From: Natrinema pellirubrum DSM 15624
GTDB lineage: Archaea > Halobacteriota > Halobacteria > Halobacteriales > Natrialbaceae
Reading direction: 5' to 3'
NCBI RefSeq assembly: GCF_000230735.2
Contig: NC_019962.1
Span: 3,224,001-3,288,000 of the forward strand
Length of the DNA: 64,000 bases
Under the pieces are notes generated by a model, which worked only from the letters and a program-made list of their open reading frames with translations, had not been told where the DNA came from and did no database searches. Shown here in pieces: positions 25,510-34,281 of this stretch. Position 1 is the stretch's first letter. Every line of letters begins with the position of its first letter. The translations under genes and the position numbers were made by a program.

Positions 25510-26760
25510 ATGAACCCAGGCGACCGCGTCCGCGTCGATCGCGCGGACCGTACGTACGAAGGCGTGTTGCTCCCCTCGAGTACGGACGACCAGCTCGTGG
25601 TGAAACTCGAGGGCGGCTACAACGTCGGCGTCGACCGGGGCGGGGCCGACGTGGAGGTCCTCGCGGAGGACGTCTACGAGATCGACGGTACCGACGCCGC
25701 GGGCGACGATGGGGCCTCGGAGATCGAGTTCGACGACGACCTGCCGACGATCTCGCTGATCTCGACCGGCGGGACGATCGCCTCGACGGTCGACTACCGT
25801 ACCGGCGCGGTGACCGCCCAGTTCGACGCCGAGGACGTCCTGCGGGCGGTGCCGGATCTGGCCGGCCGGGCGAACTACCGTGGGCGTGTCGTCGCCAACA
25901 TCCTCTCGGAGAACATGGAGCCGTCGATCTGGCGGGACCTCGCGCAGGCGGTCCGCGAGGAGATCGAGGCCGGCGCGGACGGCATCGTCGTCATGCACGG
26001 CACCGACACGATGCAGTACTCCGCCTCCGCCCTCGCGTTCATGCTCGAGACGCCGGTGCCGATCGTCTTCACCGGCTCCCAGCGCTCGGCCGACCGCCCC
26101 TCCTCCGATAACGTGATGAACGCCGTCTCGGCAGTCGAGGCCGCCAAAAGCGACTGTGCGGAGGTCATGGTCTGTATGCACGCCACCGAGTCGGACGACC
26201 GCTGTGCCCTTCACCGCGGGACCCGCGTGCGGAAGAACCACACCTCGCGGCGGGACGCCTTCGAGACCGTCGGCGCGGAACCGCTCGGCGAGGTCGAGTA
26301 CGAGACCGAGACCGTCGAGTTCCGGCGGGCGTATCAGGAGCGTGGAGCGAGCGAGCTGGAACTCCGCGACGACCTCGAGGGCGACGTCGAACTGCTCAAG
26401 TTCACCCCCGGAATGGACCCCGCGTTCCTCGACGTCGTCGAGGGGAGCGAGGGCCTGATCATCGAGGGCTCCGGGCTCGGACACGTCCACACCGATCTGA
26501 TCCCCCGCATCGAGGAACTCATCGCGGACGGGACGACAGTCGTCATGACCAGCCAATGTCTCGAGGGGCGGGTCTGTGACCGGGTCTACGACACGGGTCG
26601 GGACCTGCTCGAGGCCGGTGTCATCGAGGCCGGCGACACGCTGCCCGGGACGGCGAAAGTCAAGCTGATGTGGGCGCTCGAAAACAGCGACGACGTCGCG
26701 GAGGCGATGGGCACGTCGCTGGCCGGCGAGATCCAGGAGCGGTCGGTCCCCTGGGAGTGA
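25510..26760 (+). CDS. gatD: Glu-tRNA(Gln) amidotransferase subunit D
   Basis: This 416-residue subunit releases ammonia from an amide donor for GatE, which converts Glu-tRNA(Gln) to Gln-tRNA(Gln); archaea use GatDE because they lack GlnRS. An N-terminal small beta domain (MNPGDRVRVDRADRTYEG) precedes an L-asparaginase-like core with both catalytic threonines in ISTGGTIAST and VMHGTDTMQYSA, and a later Lys in the SDCAEVMVC region. An acidic linker joins the domains. gatE is not adjacent and must lie elsewhere. The start follows a TATA-like stretch poorly, so a leader is expected. Confidence 0.95.
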   Translation: MNPGDRVRVDRADRTYEGVLLPSSTDDQLVVKLEGGYNVGVDRGGADVEVLAEDVYEIDGTDAAGDDGASEIEFDDDLPTISLISTGGTIASTVDYRTGAVTAQFDAEDVLRAVPDLAGRANYRGRVVANILSENMEPSIWRDLAQAVREEIEAGADGIVVMHGTDTMQYSASALAFMLETPVPIVFTGSQRSADRPSSDNVMNAVSAVEAAKSDCAEVMVCMHATESDDRCALHRGTRVRKNHTSRRDAFETVGAEPLGEVEYETETVEFRRAYQERGASELELRDDLEGDVELLKFTPGMDPAFLDVVEGSEGLIIEGSGLGHVHTDLIPRIEELIADGTTVVMTSQCLEGRVCDRVYDTGRDLLEAGVIEAGDTLPGTAKVKLMWALENSDDVAEAMGTSLAGEIQERSVPWE

Positions 26761-26925
26761 TCACGTCCGCTGGACGCGGCTGAACGGAGACGGAGTCGAG
26801 AATTTGTTTTGGGACGCGCACTCGAAATCGGACGGCCGACAGCGTGTGCCACCGCAGTCGATCCCGCCTCGAGCCCGCGAAGTTCTTTCACGGGCGACCA
26901 CATGAGATGCCAATACTCGACAGCT

Positions 26926-27888
26926 ATGGCATCAGAGTTGGATTCCGAATCCGCCATCGAGATCCGCCGCGCTACTCACGACGACTACGACGCCGTCGCC
27001 GACTTCACGGGCGATATCTGGCCCGACCGCGGCGGCGACTACATCCCGCGAATCTACCACGACTGGCTCGAGGACGAGCCGGGCCAGGGCAAGAAAACCT
27101 TCCTCGCCGAAGTCGACGGCGAGGCCGCGGGAATCGTCCAGGCCGTCATGCTCTCCGAGGACGAGGCCTGGTTCCAGGGCATGCGCGTCGCGGCCGACTA
27201 CCGCCGGCGGGGCGTAAGCCACCGGCTGAACGAGGCGACCTTCGAGTGGGCCCGCCGGCAGGGCGCGACCGTCGGCCGCGTGATGATCTTCTCGTGGAAC
27301 GCGGCCTCACTGGGCGCGGCACGAGCCAGCGGCTTCGAACCGGTCACCGAGTTTCGCTTCGCCCATCCCGACCCCGACCCGGACGCCGAGGGGCCGCATC
27401 GGGTCTCGAGCGATCCGACCAAGGCGTGGCGTTACTGGACCCACAGCGACGCCCGCGAATACCTGCGCGGGCTCGGTCTCGCGCCCGAGGAATCGTGGGC
27501 CGTCCGCGAACTCACGCGCGAGGACTTCGAGCAGTTGGCCGACGAAACGGCAGTTTTCGCCGTCGAGAGCGAGGATGGACTCGCTGGCGCTGCCTACCGC
27601 ACCCGAAGCTACGACCGGCCGGTCGACGGCGACGCGATGGATGGCTCGAGCGACGATCCCGAAACCGAGCGGTGGGTCGAGTACGGGGTCGCCGCATGGG
27701 ACGGGGTCGAAGCCGCCCGCTCGCTGTTCGCCGCGATCGCTCGCGACGCGGCCGACTGCGGCGCGGAAAAGACGCGCGTCCTGATTCCCGAAACGGCCCG
27801 GTTCGTCACCGACGTGCCCGCTGCGGGTGTCGATATCGCCGAGGAACCGGACTTCGTGCTGGGGATCGACCTGACGGCGACTCGCTGA
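26926..27888 (+). CDS. GNAT acetyltransferase, two-lobed
   Basis: This 320-residue protein starts MASELDSESAIEIRRATHDD. Residues 12-150 form a complete GNAT domain with the acetyl-CoA loop VAADYRRRGVSHRLNEATFE and the beta-bulge strand before it. The C-terminal half (residues about 180-315) has the shape of a second, degenerate GNAT lobe (YGVAAWDGVEAARSLFAAIA) without a clear CoA loop. The substrate is unknown. It follows gatD on the same strand after about 165 bases with its own AT-containing leader (agctatgg). Confidence 0.85.
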   Translation: MASELDSESAIEIRRATHDDYDAVADFTGDIWPDRGGDYIPRIYHDWLEDEPGQGKKTFLAEVDGEAAGIVQAVMLSEDEAWFQGMRVAADYRRRGVSHRLNEATFEWARRQGATVGRVMIFSWNAASLGAARASGFEPVTEFRFAHPDPDPDAEGPHRVSSDPTKAWRYWTHSDAREYLRGLGLAPEESWAVRELTREDFEQLADETAVFAVESEDGLAGAAYRTRSYDRPVDGDAMDGSSDDPETERWVEYGVAAWDGVEAARSLFAAIARDAADCGAEKTRVLIPETARFVTDVPAAGVDIAEEPDFVLGIDLTATR

Positions 27889-27891
27889 CGG

Positions 27892-28173
27892 CTACCCGCC
27901 GCTGACCGGCGGGAACAGCGCCAGCTCGTCGCCCGCCTCGAGAACCGTCGCCAGCCCCTCCTCCTCGACCAAGACGTTCGTGCCGTTGCGAAGCACGTTG
28001 ATCTGGGAGCGCAGTTCGCCGTCCTCGAGGACGCGGCCCTCGAGGGCGGGGGCCTCCTCGAGCAGTTCCTCGAAGGCGTCGCCGACGGTGTCGCCGGCCC
28101 CGGCCTCGACGGTCACGTGCTTGTCGCCGGCGCGCTCGGCCAGATCCGCGAACAGTTTCCACTCCGTGGGCAT
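27892..28173 (-). CDS. samp1: Ubiquitin-like small archaeal modifier protein SAMP1 (MoaD-like)
   Basis: This 93-residue beta-grasp protein closely resembles Haloferax volcanii SAMP1: it shares the start EWKLFADLAERAG, the central INVLRNG and the C-terminal ELALFPPVSGG. The terminal Gly-Gly is adenylated by UbaA and then either joined to lysines of target proteins (sampylation) or used as a sulfur carrier for molybdopterin synthase. The GG ends the protein exactly, with no processing needed. The stop codon nearly touches the convergent GNAT gene. The molybdopterin gene moaB is elsewhere in this window, which fits the dual role. Confidence 0.93.
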   Translation of the reverse strand: MPTEWKLFADLAERAGDKHVTVEAGAGDTVGDAFEELLEEAPALEGRVLEDGELRSQINVLRNGTNVLVEEEGLATVLEAGDELALFPPVSGG

Positions 28174-28204
28174 ACGTGGCGGTATCGGTGCCGGCGGCAA
28201 GTAG

Positions 28205-29452
28205 CTACCGCTCTCGGGGCCGTTCCGGCGCGTGGCCGTGATCCGGATCGGCGGCCGCCTGCTGGCCGTCGTCGGCCGGCGGTGTCGCAGACTCGTCCGC
28301 GTCAGCCAGCGACCGTTCGGTCACCCGGCGAAGCGCGTCCGGCCGGCCGAGGACGTACGCGACGTCGCCGGCCGCGAGTCGCACGTCCCCGGCCGGCAGC
28401 GGCCGGTGGTCGGCGTCGCCCTCGCGCTCGAGCGCGAGGACCAGTACCGGCAGCGAGTCGACCGCCAGTCCGACGAGGGGGTCGTCGGCCTCGACGGTGA
28501 TCGATCGGACCGTCTCGTCGGCCGCCCGCAAGAGGGAGACGAGGTCGCGCTCGGCGTCGGGACTGCCCGGCAGCGTCACGAGCCGGTAGTCGCCGTCGGG
28601 TTCGAGGTCGCGGGCGTCCTCGGCGTCGAGGGCGACAGTCGCGACGTCGCCGGCGGTCCCGCGGAGTTCCCCGCCCGCGATCCGTCGGGCACCCCCGTCC
28701 TCGCCGCGGGCCCAGATCCGGACTGCATCGCCGGGGCTGGCGTCGGCCGCGGGGTCGCCCTCGAGCGCGACGGCGACGGTCCCCGGCGCGAGCGTCGGGC
28801 CGATACCGGCCGGCCGGCTACCCACGGCGAGGAACGCGACCGTGCCGTCGGGCTCGAGATCGACGTCGACGTGGCCGATCCCGAAGTCGCGCTCGAGGCG
28901 GGCCACGAGCCGCTCGCGAAGTTCCTCGTCGGTGAGCCGCCGGGGGAGGAGAAACGTCTGCCCGGCGAGGTCGGCTTTCACCGACTCGTCGACCGGGTCG
29001 TAGCCCTCGATGTCGTCGATCTCGTCGGGAAGTTCGACCGTGACGACCCGGCCGGCCGAGCGGACGAGTTGGGTGACCTCGGTGATCGTCCGCGGGGTCG
29101 CAACCATGAACACGTCCCGGGCGAGGTAATCGCCCAGCCGCCGGCCGCCGTCGGCCGCGACCGCGCTGGCGGCGAAGGCACCGACCGTGTAGATCGCGGT
29201 GCCGGGCTCGAGCAGGCCCGTGTTCCCGATGATCGCCTGCTGGAGCGCCGTCTGAGTGTTCAGCCAGATCGCGACGAGCGCGACGCCGAACAACACCGCG
29301 ATGCCCTCCGGGATCCCGTCGGCGCTATACCAGCGATAGACGAAGGCGACGCCGGCCCCGCTGCCGGCCGCAAGCAGGGCGAACCCGAGGATCCGGACGA
29401 CCGCCTCGAGCAGCGTCTCGGTCGGGACCGCCGCCGCGACGATCGCAGTCAT
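28205..29452 (-). CDS. Membrane protein with TrkA-C (RCK-C) domain, second of a pair
   Basis: This 415-residue protein has three hydrophobic segments in residues 15-100 and then a large soluble part. The region with VVTVELPDEIDDIEGYDPVDES resembles its upstream neighbour, and a TrkA-C-like domain lies near residues 310-385 (VEADDPLVGLAVDSLPVLVL, then LAAGDVAYVLG). TrkA-C domains bind small ligands such as cyclic di-AMP or nucleotides in potassium transport systems. Its start overlaps the stop of the upstream gene by an ATGA, so translation is coupled. The pair is divergent from an RCK potassium channel gene, pointing to a potassium-related role. Confidence 0.8.
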   Translation of the reverse strand: MTAIVAAAVPTETLLEAVVRILGFALLAAGSGAGVAFVYRWYSADGIPEGIAVLFGVALVAIWLNTQTALQQAIIGNTGLLEPGTAIYTVGAFAASAVAADGGRRLGDYLARDVFMVATPRTITEVTQLVRSAGRVVTVELPDEIDDIEGYDPVDESVKADLAGQTFLLPRRLTDEELRERLVARLERDFGIGHVDVDLEPDGTVAFLAVGSRPAGIGPTLAPGTVAVALEGDPAADASPGDAVRIWARGEDGGARRIAGGELRGTAGDVATVALDAEDARDLEPDGDYRLVTLPGSPDAERDLVSLLRAADETVRSITVEADDPLVGLAVDSLPVLVLALEREGDADHRPLPAGDVRLAAGDVAYVLGRPDALRRVTERSLADADESATPPADDGQQAAADPDHGHAPERPRER

Positions 29453-30693
29453 TGCGCGATCGCCTCCGCGAACGCCTCGACCGCGTCGTCGGGACCCGCG
29501 ACGAACGCCTCGTCGCCGGCCTCGAGCGGCCGTTCGATCCCGGGAGCGAACACCCAGCCGTGGCGGCGCTCACCGGTCTCGCTGCCCTGTCGACGGACCG
29601 CAAGGACCGTCACGTCGGTCCCGGCGATCGTCTCGTCGGTCGCCCCGATCGGACCGACGGTCAGTCGTCGGATGGCATACCCCTCGCGTTTGACCAGCGA
29701 GAGCGCCTCGAACTCACGGCTGGTGCCCCGCGAGCGCACGACGAGCCGCGGCGACTCGGCCTCGAGGACCGGCTTGACGTCCCGACGGGGGACGGCAATC
29801 GTCACGCGGCCCGAGCCGCCGGCCGTCGCCGCGTGCGGTTTCGCCGCGGGAGCGGGCTCGGGGTCCGCGCCGCCATCGGGCGCGACCGCGTCGGCAGGCC
29901 CCGACGACCCGTCGTCGCCGTCGATCTCGTCGTCGGTCTCGGTACGGGCGCTGACGACGGTCCCTCCGATCGAGCGGTCGCCGACGCGGACGCTCACCAC
30001 GTCCCCGCTCGCGAGTCCCGTCGGGACGAGCGTCGTCAGCGAGACGGCCCGCCGGCCCGCCGGGACGCGCCGGGAGAGACCACCCGACGGCGGCGCGGCC
30101 GTGATGGTCGCCCGGGCCCGTTCGTCGATCGCGACGGCGACGTCCGCGAGATCGTGATCGGTCCGCAGGCGCTCCTCGAGACGGGCCTCGAGTTCCGAGA
30201 GCGGGAGGTCGGCAGGGAGCCGCCACGACCCCCCTTTCAACGTCCGGCGGAGGTCGGCCGACAGCGGCGGGTAGCCTTCCATGTCGTGGATCTCACCGGT
30301 GGGACGCACCGTGACCTGACCGACCGAGCCGACGAGTTCGACGACATCGGCCGAGAGGGTCCGCTGGCGCAGCGAGGTCAAGGAGAGCCGACGCGGGAGT
30401 TCCGAGCCGAGCTTGTCGCCCTGGTTGTGGGCGTACAGCGCGAGCATGAGGACGACCAGCACGGCGACGAGCAGCCGCGGTGACTGGGCGATGGTAGGTT
30501 CGACGAGCCCGAGCAGTCCGCCCTGCACGCTGGCGATCGACAGCGCGAGGACGACGACACCGAACCCGGGCAGGGTAACGCCGGTGAAATACCGGACGAG
30601 AAAGCCGAGCGAACCGGCGACGAAGGCGGGAACGATACCGGTCAGGAGGCCGAGATAGAGACCGAGCAACACTTCGACCGGAAGGGATGGCAT
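29449..30693 (-). CDS. Membrane protein with TrkA-C (RCK-C) domain, first of a pair
   Basis: This 414-residue protein has three hydrophobic helices in residues 5-90 (ending LLVAVLVVLMLALYAHN) and a soluble region with GQVTVRPTGEIHDMEGYPPL. A TrkA-C-like domain lies near residues 330-410 (VKREGYAIRRLTVGPIGATD, ending GDEAFVAGPDDAVEAF). An Asp/Pro-rich linker separates the parts. It is co-linear with the next gene and similar in plan, so the two probably form a heteromeric complex. An ancient duplication is likely; the sequences have diverged well beyond recent copies. Confidence 0.8.
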   Translation of the reverse strand: MPSLPVEVLLGLYLGLLTGIVPAFVAGSLGFLVRYFTGVTLPGFGVVVLALSIASVQGGLLGLVEPTIAQSPRLLVAVLVVLMLALYAHNQGDKLGSELPRRLSLTSLRQRTLSADVVELVGSVGQVTVRPTGEIHDMEGYPPLSADLRRTLKGGSWRLPADLPLSELEARLEERLRTDHDLADVAVAIDERARATITAAPPSGGLSRRVPAGRRAVSLTTLVPTGLASGDVVSVRVGDRSIGGTVVSARTETDDEIDGDDGSSGPADAVAPDGGADPEPAPAAKPHAATAGGSGRVTIAVPRRDVKPVLEAESPRLVVRSRGTSREFEALSLVKREGYAIRRLTVGPIGATDETIAGTDVTVLAVRRQGSETGERRHGWVFAPGIERPLEAGDEAFVAGPDDAVEAFAEAIAQ

Positions 30694-30810
30694 TGTGGGC
30701 CAGTGGACCGGAGCGGTTAAATTAGCACCGGCAGCCGTCTCCGGCTCGAGCGGCGATCCCCCGAATTCCGAACGGAGACGTTTAACTGACGCCGTCGCTC
30801 ACCGGTGTGT

Positions 30811-31995
30811 ATGGCCGACGACCGGTCGCTTCGAGGACGACTCCCGGACGACTGGCAGCACGTGCTGACGACGCGGGCGACCGTGATCCTCGTCCTGCTG
30901 GTCGCGCTGCTCTCGGTCGCCACTGCAGTCATCAACATCTGGACCCCGAACCCGGGGCCGCTCCACGGGTACGTTCCCGACGCGATTCAAAGCGCCGCCG
31001 CGTTCACCGGGGCGCTCACCGGGTTCATGATGGTCGGGAGTGCGCTTGCCCTCCGACGCGGGCTCCGCGCCGGCTGGTGGGCGACGCTGCTGTTGCTCCC
31101 GGTGACCGCGGGACAGGGCCTCCTCCAGTCGAGCCAGTACTCGGTTCCGCTGGTCGTCCTCTCGATCGTGTCGATTCCGGCCCTCCTGTTGACCCGCGGC
31201 CGGTTCGACAAACCGCTCTCGCTGACGACGACGCAGATCGCGGCCGGTGCGGCACTGGTCGGCGTCCAACTGTACGGCACCATCGGCGGCTACGCCATGC
31301 GGGAACACTTCGACGGGATCAACAACATTCTCGATGCGTTTTATTTTACGCTGATCACCTCGAGTACGGTCGGCTACGGCGACGTCACGCCGAATCAGGA
31401 GTCGATCGAGGGGATGTTGTTTACGATGTCCGTCCTCATCCTCGGCGTGGCCAGTTTCGGTATCGCCATTGGGGCGCTGGTCGGCCCACTCATTCAGGAC
31501 CGCATCTCGAAGACACTCGGAAAGATGACCGACTCACAGCTGCAACTCCTCGAGGACCACATCCTCGTCCTCGGCTACGGCGAACTGACGGAACCGATCG
31601 TCGACGAACTGGCCGACGGTGGCCGCAAGTTTGTCGTCGTGACCAACGATCGCGAGGTCGCGACGGATCTCACCGACCGTGGCATCTCGGTCGTCACCGG
31701 CGACCCCAGCGACGAGGAACCGCTCCAGCGTGCGAAGATCGACCGGGCGGCCGCGATCGTCGTTGCGACGAACCACGACGCGGAGGACGCGCTGGCGGTC
31801 CTGACCGCCCGCGAACTCGCGCCGACCACCCGGATCGTCGCGGCCGCGACCGACCGCGAGAACACGAAGAAACTCGAGCGGGCCGGCGCGGACGCGGTGA
31901 TCAGCCCCTCGGTGCTGGGCGGCCACCTGCTCGTGCGGTCGGCGCTCGGCAGCGACGAGAGCGGGCTGATCGACCGTATTCTCGAGCGCGAATAA
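30811..31995 (+). CDS. Potassium channel with RCK (TrkA-N) domain
   Basis: This 394-residue protein has about six hydrophobic segments, the selectivity filter TVGYGD near residue 187 between the last two, and a cytoplasmic RCK domain beginning HILVLGYGELTEPIVDEL with a Rossmann glycine loop. It should conduct potassium under control of a nucleotide or ion bound by the RCK ring. The start at the second ATG is preferred because a TATA box (gtttaactg, about 30780-30788) lies 27 bases upstream, giving a leaderless mRNA. It is divergent from the two TrkA-C proteins. No separate TrkA-C domain is evident at its own C terminus. Confidence 0.93.
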   Translation: MADDRSLRGRLPDDWQHVLTTRATVILVLLVALLSVATAVINIWTPNPGPLHGYVPDAIQSAAAFTGALTGFMMVGSALALRRGLRAGWWATLLLLPVTAGQGLLQSSQYSVPLVVLSIVSIPALLLTRGRFDKPLSLTTTQIAAGAALVGVQLYGTIGGYAMREHFDGINNILDAFYFTLITSSTVGYGDVTPNQESIEGMLFTMSVLILGVASFGIAIGALVGPLIQDRISKTLGKMTDSQLQLLEDHILVLGYGELTEPIVDELADGGRKFVVVTNDREVATDLTDRGISVVTGDPSDEEPLQRAKIDRAAAIVVATNHDAEDALAVLTARELAPTTRIVAAATDRENTKKLERAGADAVISPSVLGGHLLVRSALGSDESGLIDRILERE

Positions 31996-31996
31996 C

Positions 31997-33415
31997 CTAC
32001 CGTCGGCGACCCCGATGGACGATCGCCACGTCCGCCTCCAGATCGCTGAGTTTCCGGAACGTCGGCGGGGAGACAAAGCGAGAGGCCGCCGAGCGGTCGG
32101 TACTCGAGCCGACGAAACAGACGTCATAGCGGGGCGCGATGCGGGCGAGGTAGTCCTCGACGGCGGCGGTGACCACGTGGGTTTCGAAGGGACCGGCAAA
32201 GGCATCGACGAGATCCGCGAGCGTCCCCTCGGCCGCCCGACGGCGCGACTCCCGATCGATGCAGGTACAGACGCTGATCGGCCGGCCGGACTCGGTCACC
32301 CGGATCGCGAAATCGAGCATTGCGCGAGCGGTATCGCCCGCACCGCGAACCGCGACGAGGCCGCTCCGCCAACGCGTCCGTCGAACGCCGTTCGAGCGGA
32401 AGACGATCGTATCGATCTCGCCCTCGAACAGCCCGGTGATAAACGACGAGAGGCCGCCACCCTCGCGTTCGGCGTAGGGCGTGACGATGAGATCGCAGTT
32501 CTCCGCTCGCGCGGTCTCGAGGACGAGTCCCGACGAGAGGTCGCTGTCGGCCGCGACGACGACCTCGCAGGGGACGTCGTACGCGCTCTGGAGATCAGCC
32601 GCGAGCGACTCGAGACGGCGACCGGCGTCGGTAGCCGCGCGTTCGGCGGGCGTCGGTTCGTCCGGGTCGCCGTCGGCCGACGCGTCCGGTTGCTCGTCGT
32701 CGACCGTCTCAACGACGTCGAAGAGGACCACTTTGCCGGCGTCGTGGGCCCCGGCGATCGACGCGGCGAAGCGGGCGACCGTCTCCTCGCAGTCGGTCAT
32801 CGGGACGAGGACGTGATCGTCGCCGCTGGTCGTCCGATAGAGATAGCGGGCGCGTTGCTCGTAGAACCGGTCGCGCCAGAGGACGAACGCGGCCGCGACG
32901 AACGAACTCGAGATGACGATCCCGAGGACGTAGGCCACCTGTGCGTTGCCGGTCACGAGAACGAGCAGGGCCGTCGAGAACGCCGTCGGTACCTCGAGAT
33001 CGAGCGCCCACGTGCAGACGCCGGTACAGAAGACCCCGAGTGCGGCACCCCAGGCGCTGATGCCGCCACCCAGTCCGACGGCCGCCGTCAGCGCGAGCGC
33101 GAGCCAGCCACAGCAGGCCCCGATGGTCATCCCGCCGACGAACTTCCCCGGCGAGGCGTACTTCCCTTCCGGCTCCGCAAAGAGGGTGAAGGTCCCCGAG
33201 GCAAGCGGCGGAAAGAGCAGAAACGAGATCACGGGGGTCGCGTTCGCCAGCCACGTCACCGCGGCGATCAACAGGGGGACAAAGACCAGCACCGACAGGT
33301 GAAGCAGGTTCCCCGTCTGCTCGAGCCATCGGACGACGGCCTCGAGTTCACGTCGTTCCAGTCGTCGAAGCCGCCTCGCGAGCGCGCGGAGTCGCGCACG
33401 TACCCCCTCGAGCAT
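31997..33415 (-). CDS. HPP-family membrane protein fused to UspA domains
   Basis: This 472-residue protein starts MLEGVRARLRALARRLRR. Residues 45-190 are an HPP membrane domain of four or five helices, with ANATPVISFLLFPPLASGTF near the first and GMTIGACCGWLALALT next. The rest consists of universal-stress-protein-like domains: HVLVPMTDCEETVARFAASI begins one, and the second begins near residue 345 (RSGLVAVRGAGDTARAML). HPP proteins have been linked to nitrite and other anion transport in plastids and cyanobacteria. Fusion to Usp suggests regulated transport. The stop codon is directly beside the convergent channel gene's stop. Confidence 0.85.
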   Translation of the reverse strand: MLEGVRARLRALARRLRRLERRELEAVVRWLEQTGNLLHLSVLVFVPLLIAAVTWLANATPVISFLLFPPLASGTFTLFAEPEGKYASPGKFVGGMTIGACCGWLALALTAAVGLGGGISAWGAALGVFCTGVCTWALDLEVPTAFSTALLVLVTGNAQVAYVLGIVISSSFVAAAFVLWRDRFYEQRARYLYRTTSGDDHVLVPMTDCEETVARFAASIAGAHDAGKVVLFDVVETVDDEQPDASADGDPDEPTPAERAATDAGRRLESLAADLQSAYDVPCEVVVAADSDLSSGLVLETARAENCDLIVTPYAEREGGGLSSFITGLFEGEIDTIVFRSNGVRRTRWRSGLVAVRGAGDTARAMLDFAIRVTESGRPISVCTCIDRESRRRAAEGTLADLVDAFAGPFETHVVTAAVEDYLARIAPRYDVCFVGSSTDRSAASRFVSPPTFRKLSDLEADVAIVHRGRRR

Positions 33416-33495
33416 GGGATGCGTTGCTCGAGCGACGACCAAAACCGTTTGGCTTCTCGCACGGGTGATCAGCGAAGCCAGCGAGGATCCACGAA

Positions 33496-34131
33496 CTATT
33501 CGGGTGCGCCCTCGAGAATTGCGACCCCGCTCGAGGCCCCGATGCGTTCCGCGCCGGCCTCGAGCATGGCCATCGCCTCGTCGTAGCTGCCGATACCGCC
33601 GCTGGCCTTGACGGGGAGGACGTCGCTCATGAGGGCGACGTCGTCGACGGTCGCGCCACCCCCGCCGAACCCGGTCGCGGTCTTCACCATCGCCGCGTCG
33701 GCGGCAGCCGCGGCCTCGCAGGCCCGCCGTTTCTCCGCGTCGGTCAGCAACGGGGCTTCGATGATGACCTTGACCGGAATCGGGATGGCCGCGACCAGGT
33801 CGGCGAGTGCCGTTTCGACGGCCTCGCCCGCACCGGCCTGCAGCCGACCGACGTTGATCACCACGTCGAGTTCGTCCGCACCGTCCTGCCAGGCCCCGAC
33901 GCCCTCCTTGCGTTTCGCCGCGGGCGCGTGCTGGCCGTGGGGGAAGCCGACCACCGTCGCGAGGGTCACGTCGGGGGCGTACTCGGCGGCCATCTCGACC
34001 GCGTACGGCGGGACACAGGCGTTCATTCCGTACTCGGCGGCCTCGTCGAGGACCCGCCGAACGTCGGCCGGCGTCGTCTCGGGACCAAGCACCGTGTGAT
34101 CGATCAGGGGGGCGAGTTCGCTGCGCTCCAT
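33496..34131 (-). CDS. deoC: Deoxyribose-phosphate aldolase
   Basis: This 211-residue TIM-barrel aldolase splits 2-deoxyribose 5-phosphate into glyceraldehyde 3-phosphate and acetaldehyde. The Schiff-base Lys is in [20 protein letters not shown], the relay Lys in [15 protein letters not shown], and the acid residue in [16 protein letters not shown]. It begins [20 protein letters not shown], with the normal compact length for archaeal DeoC. It precedes the HPP-Usp gene on the same strand by about 80 bases and is divergent from pgi, so a sugar-phosphate neighbourhood is visible but no operon. Confidence 0.95.
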   Translation of the reverse strand: MERSELAPLIDHTVLGPETTPADVRRVLDEAAEYGMNACVPPYAVEMAAEYAPDVTLATVVGFPHGQHAPAAKRKEGVGAWQDGADELDVVINVGRLQAGAGEAVETALADLVAAIPIPVKVIIEAPLLTDAEKRRACEAAAAADAAMVKTATGFGGGGATVDDVALMSDVLPVKASGGIGSYDEAMAMLEAGAERIGASSGVAILEGAPE

Positions 34132-34281
34132 ACGCGGGGCGACTCGGCGAACGGGCAAAAAGCCGGTCGGTCGGCTCGAGGTCGGTGCCGGTTCGAGTTC
34201 GCTTGAGTCCAATGGTCGCTCGCAGTGGTGGTCCGTGGCCGTCTCGGAACGCCTTTGACCTCGGCGGTCGCCTCCTCGAGT

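Noticed and set aside
28232-30157. Long open frame opposite the TrkA-C membrane protein pair
   Set aside because: It is a shadow of the minus-strand genes: the product is Arg/Gly/Asp-rich without domains, while the minus strand gives membrane helices and TrkA-C domains with correct coupling.
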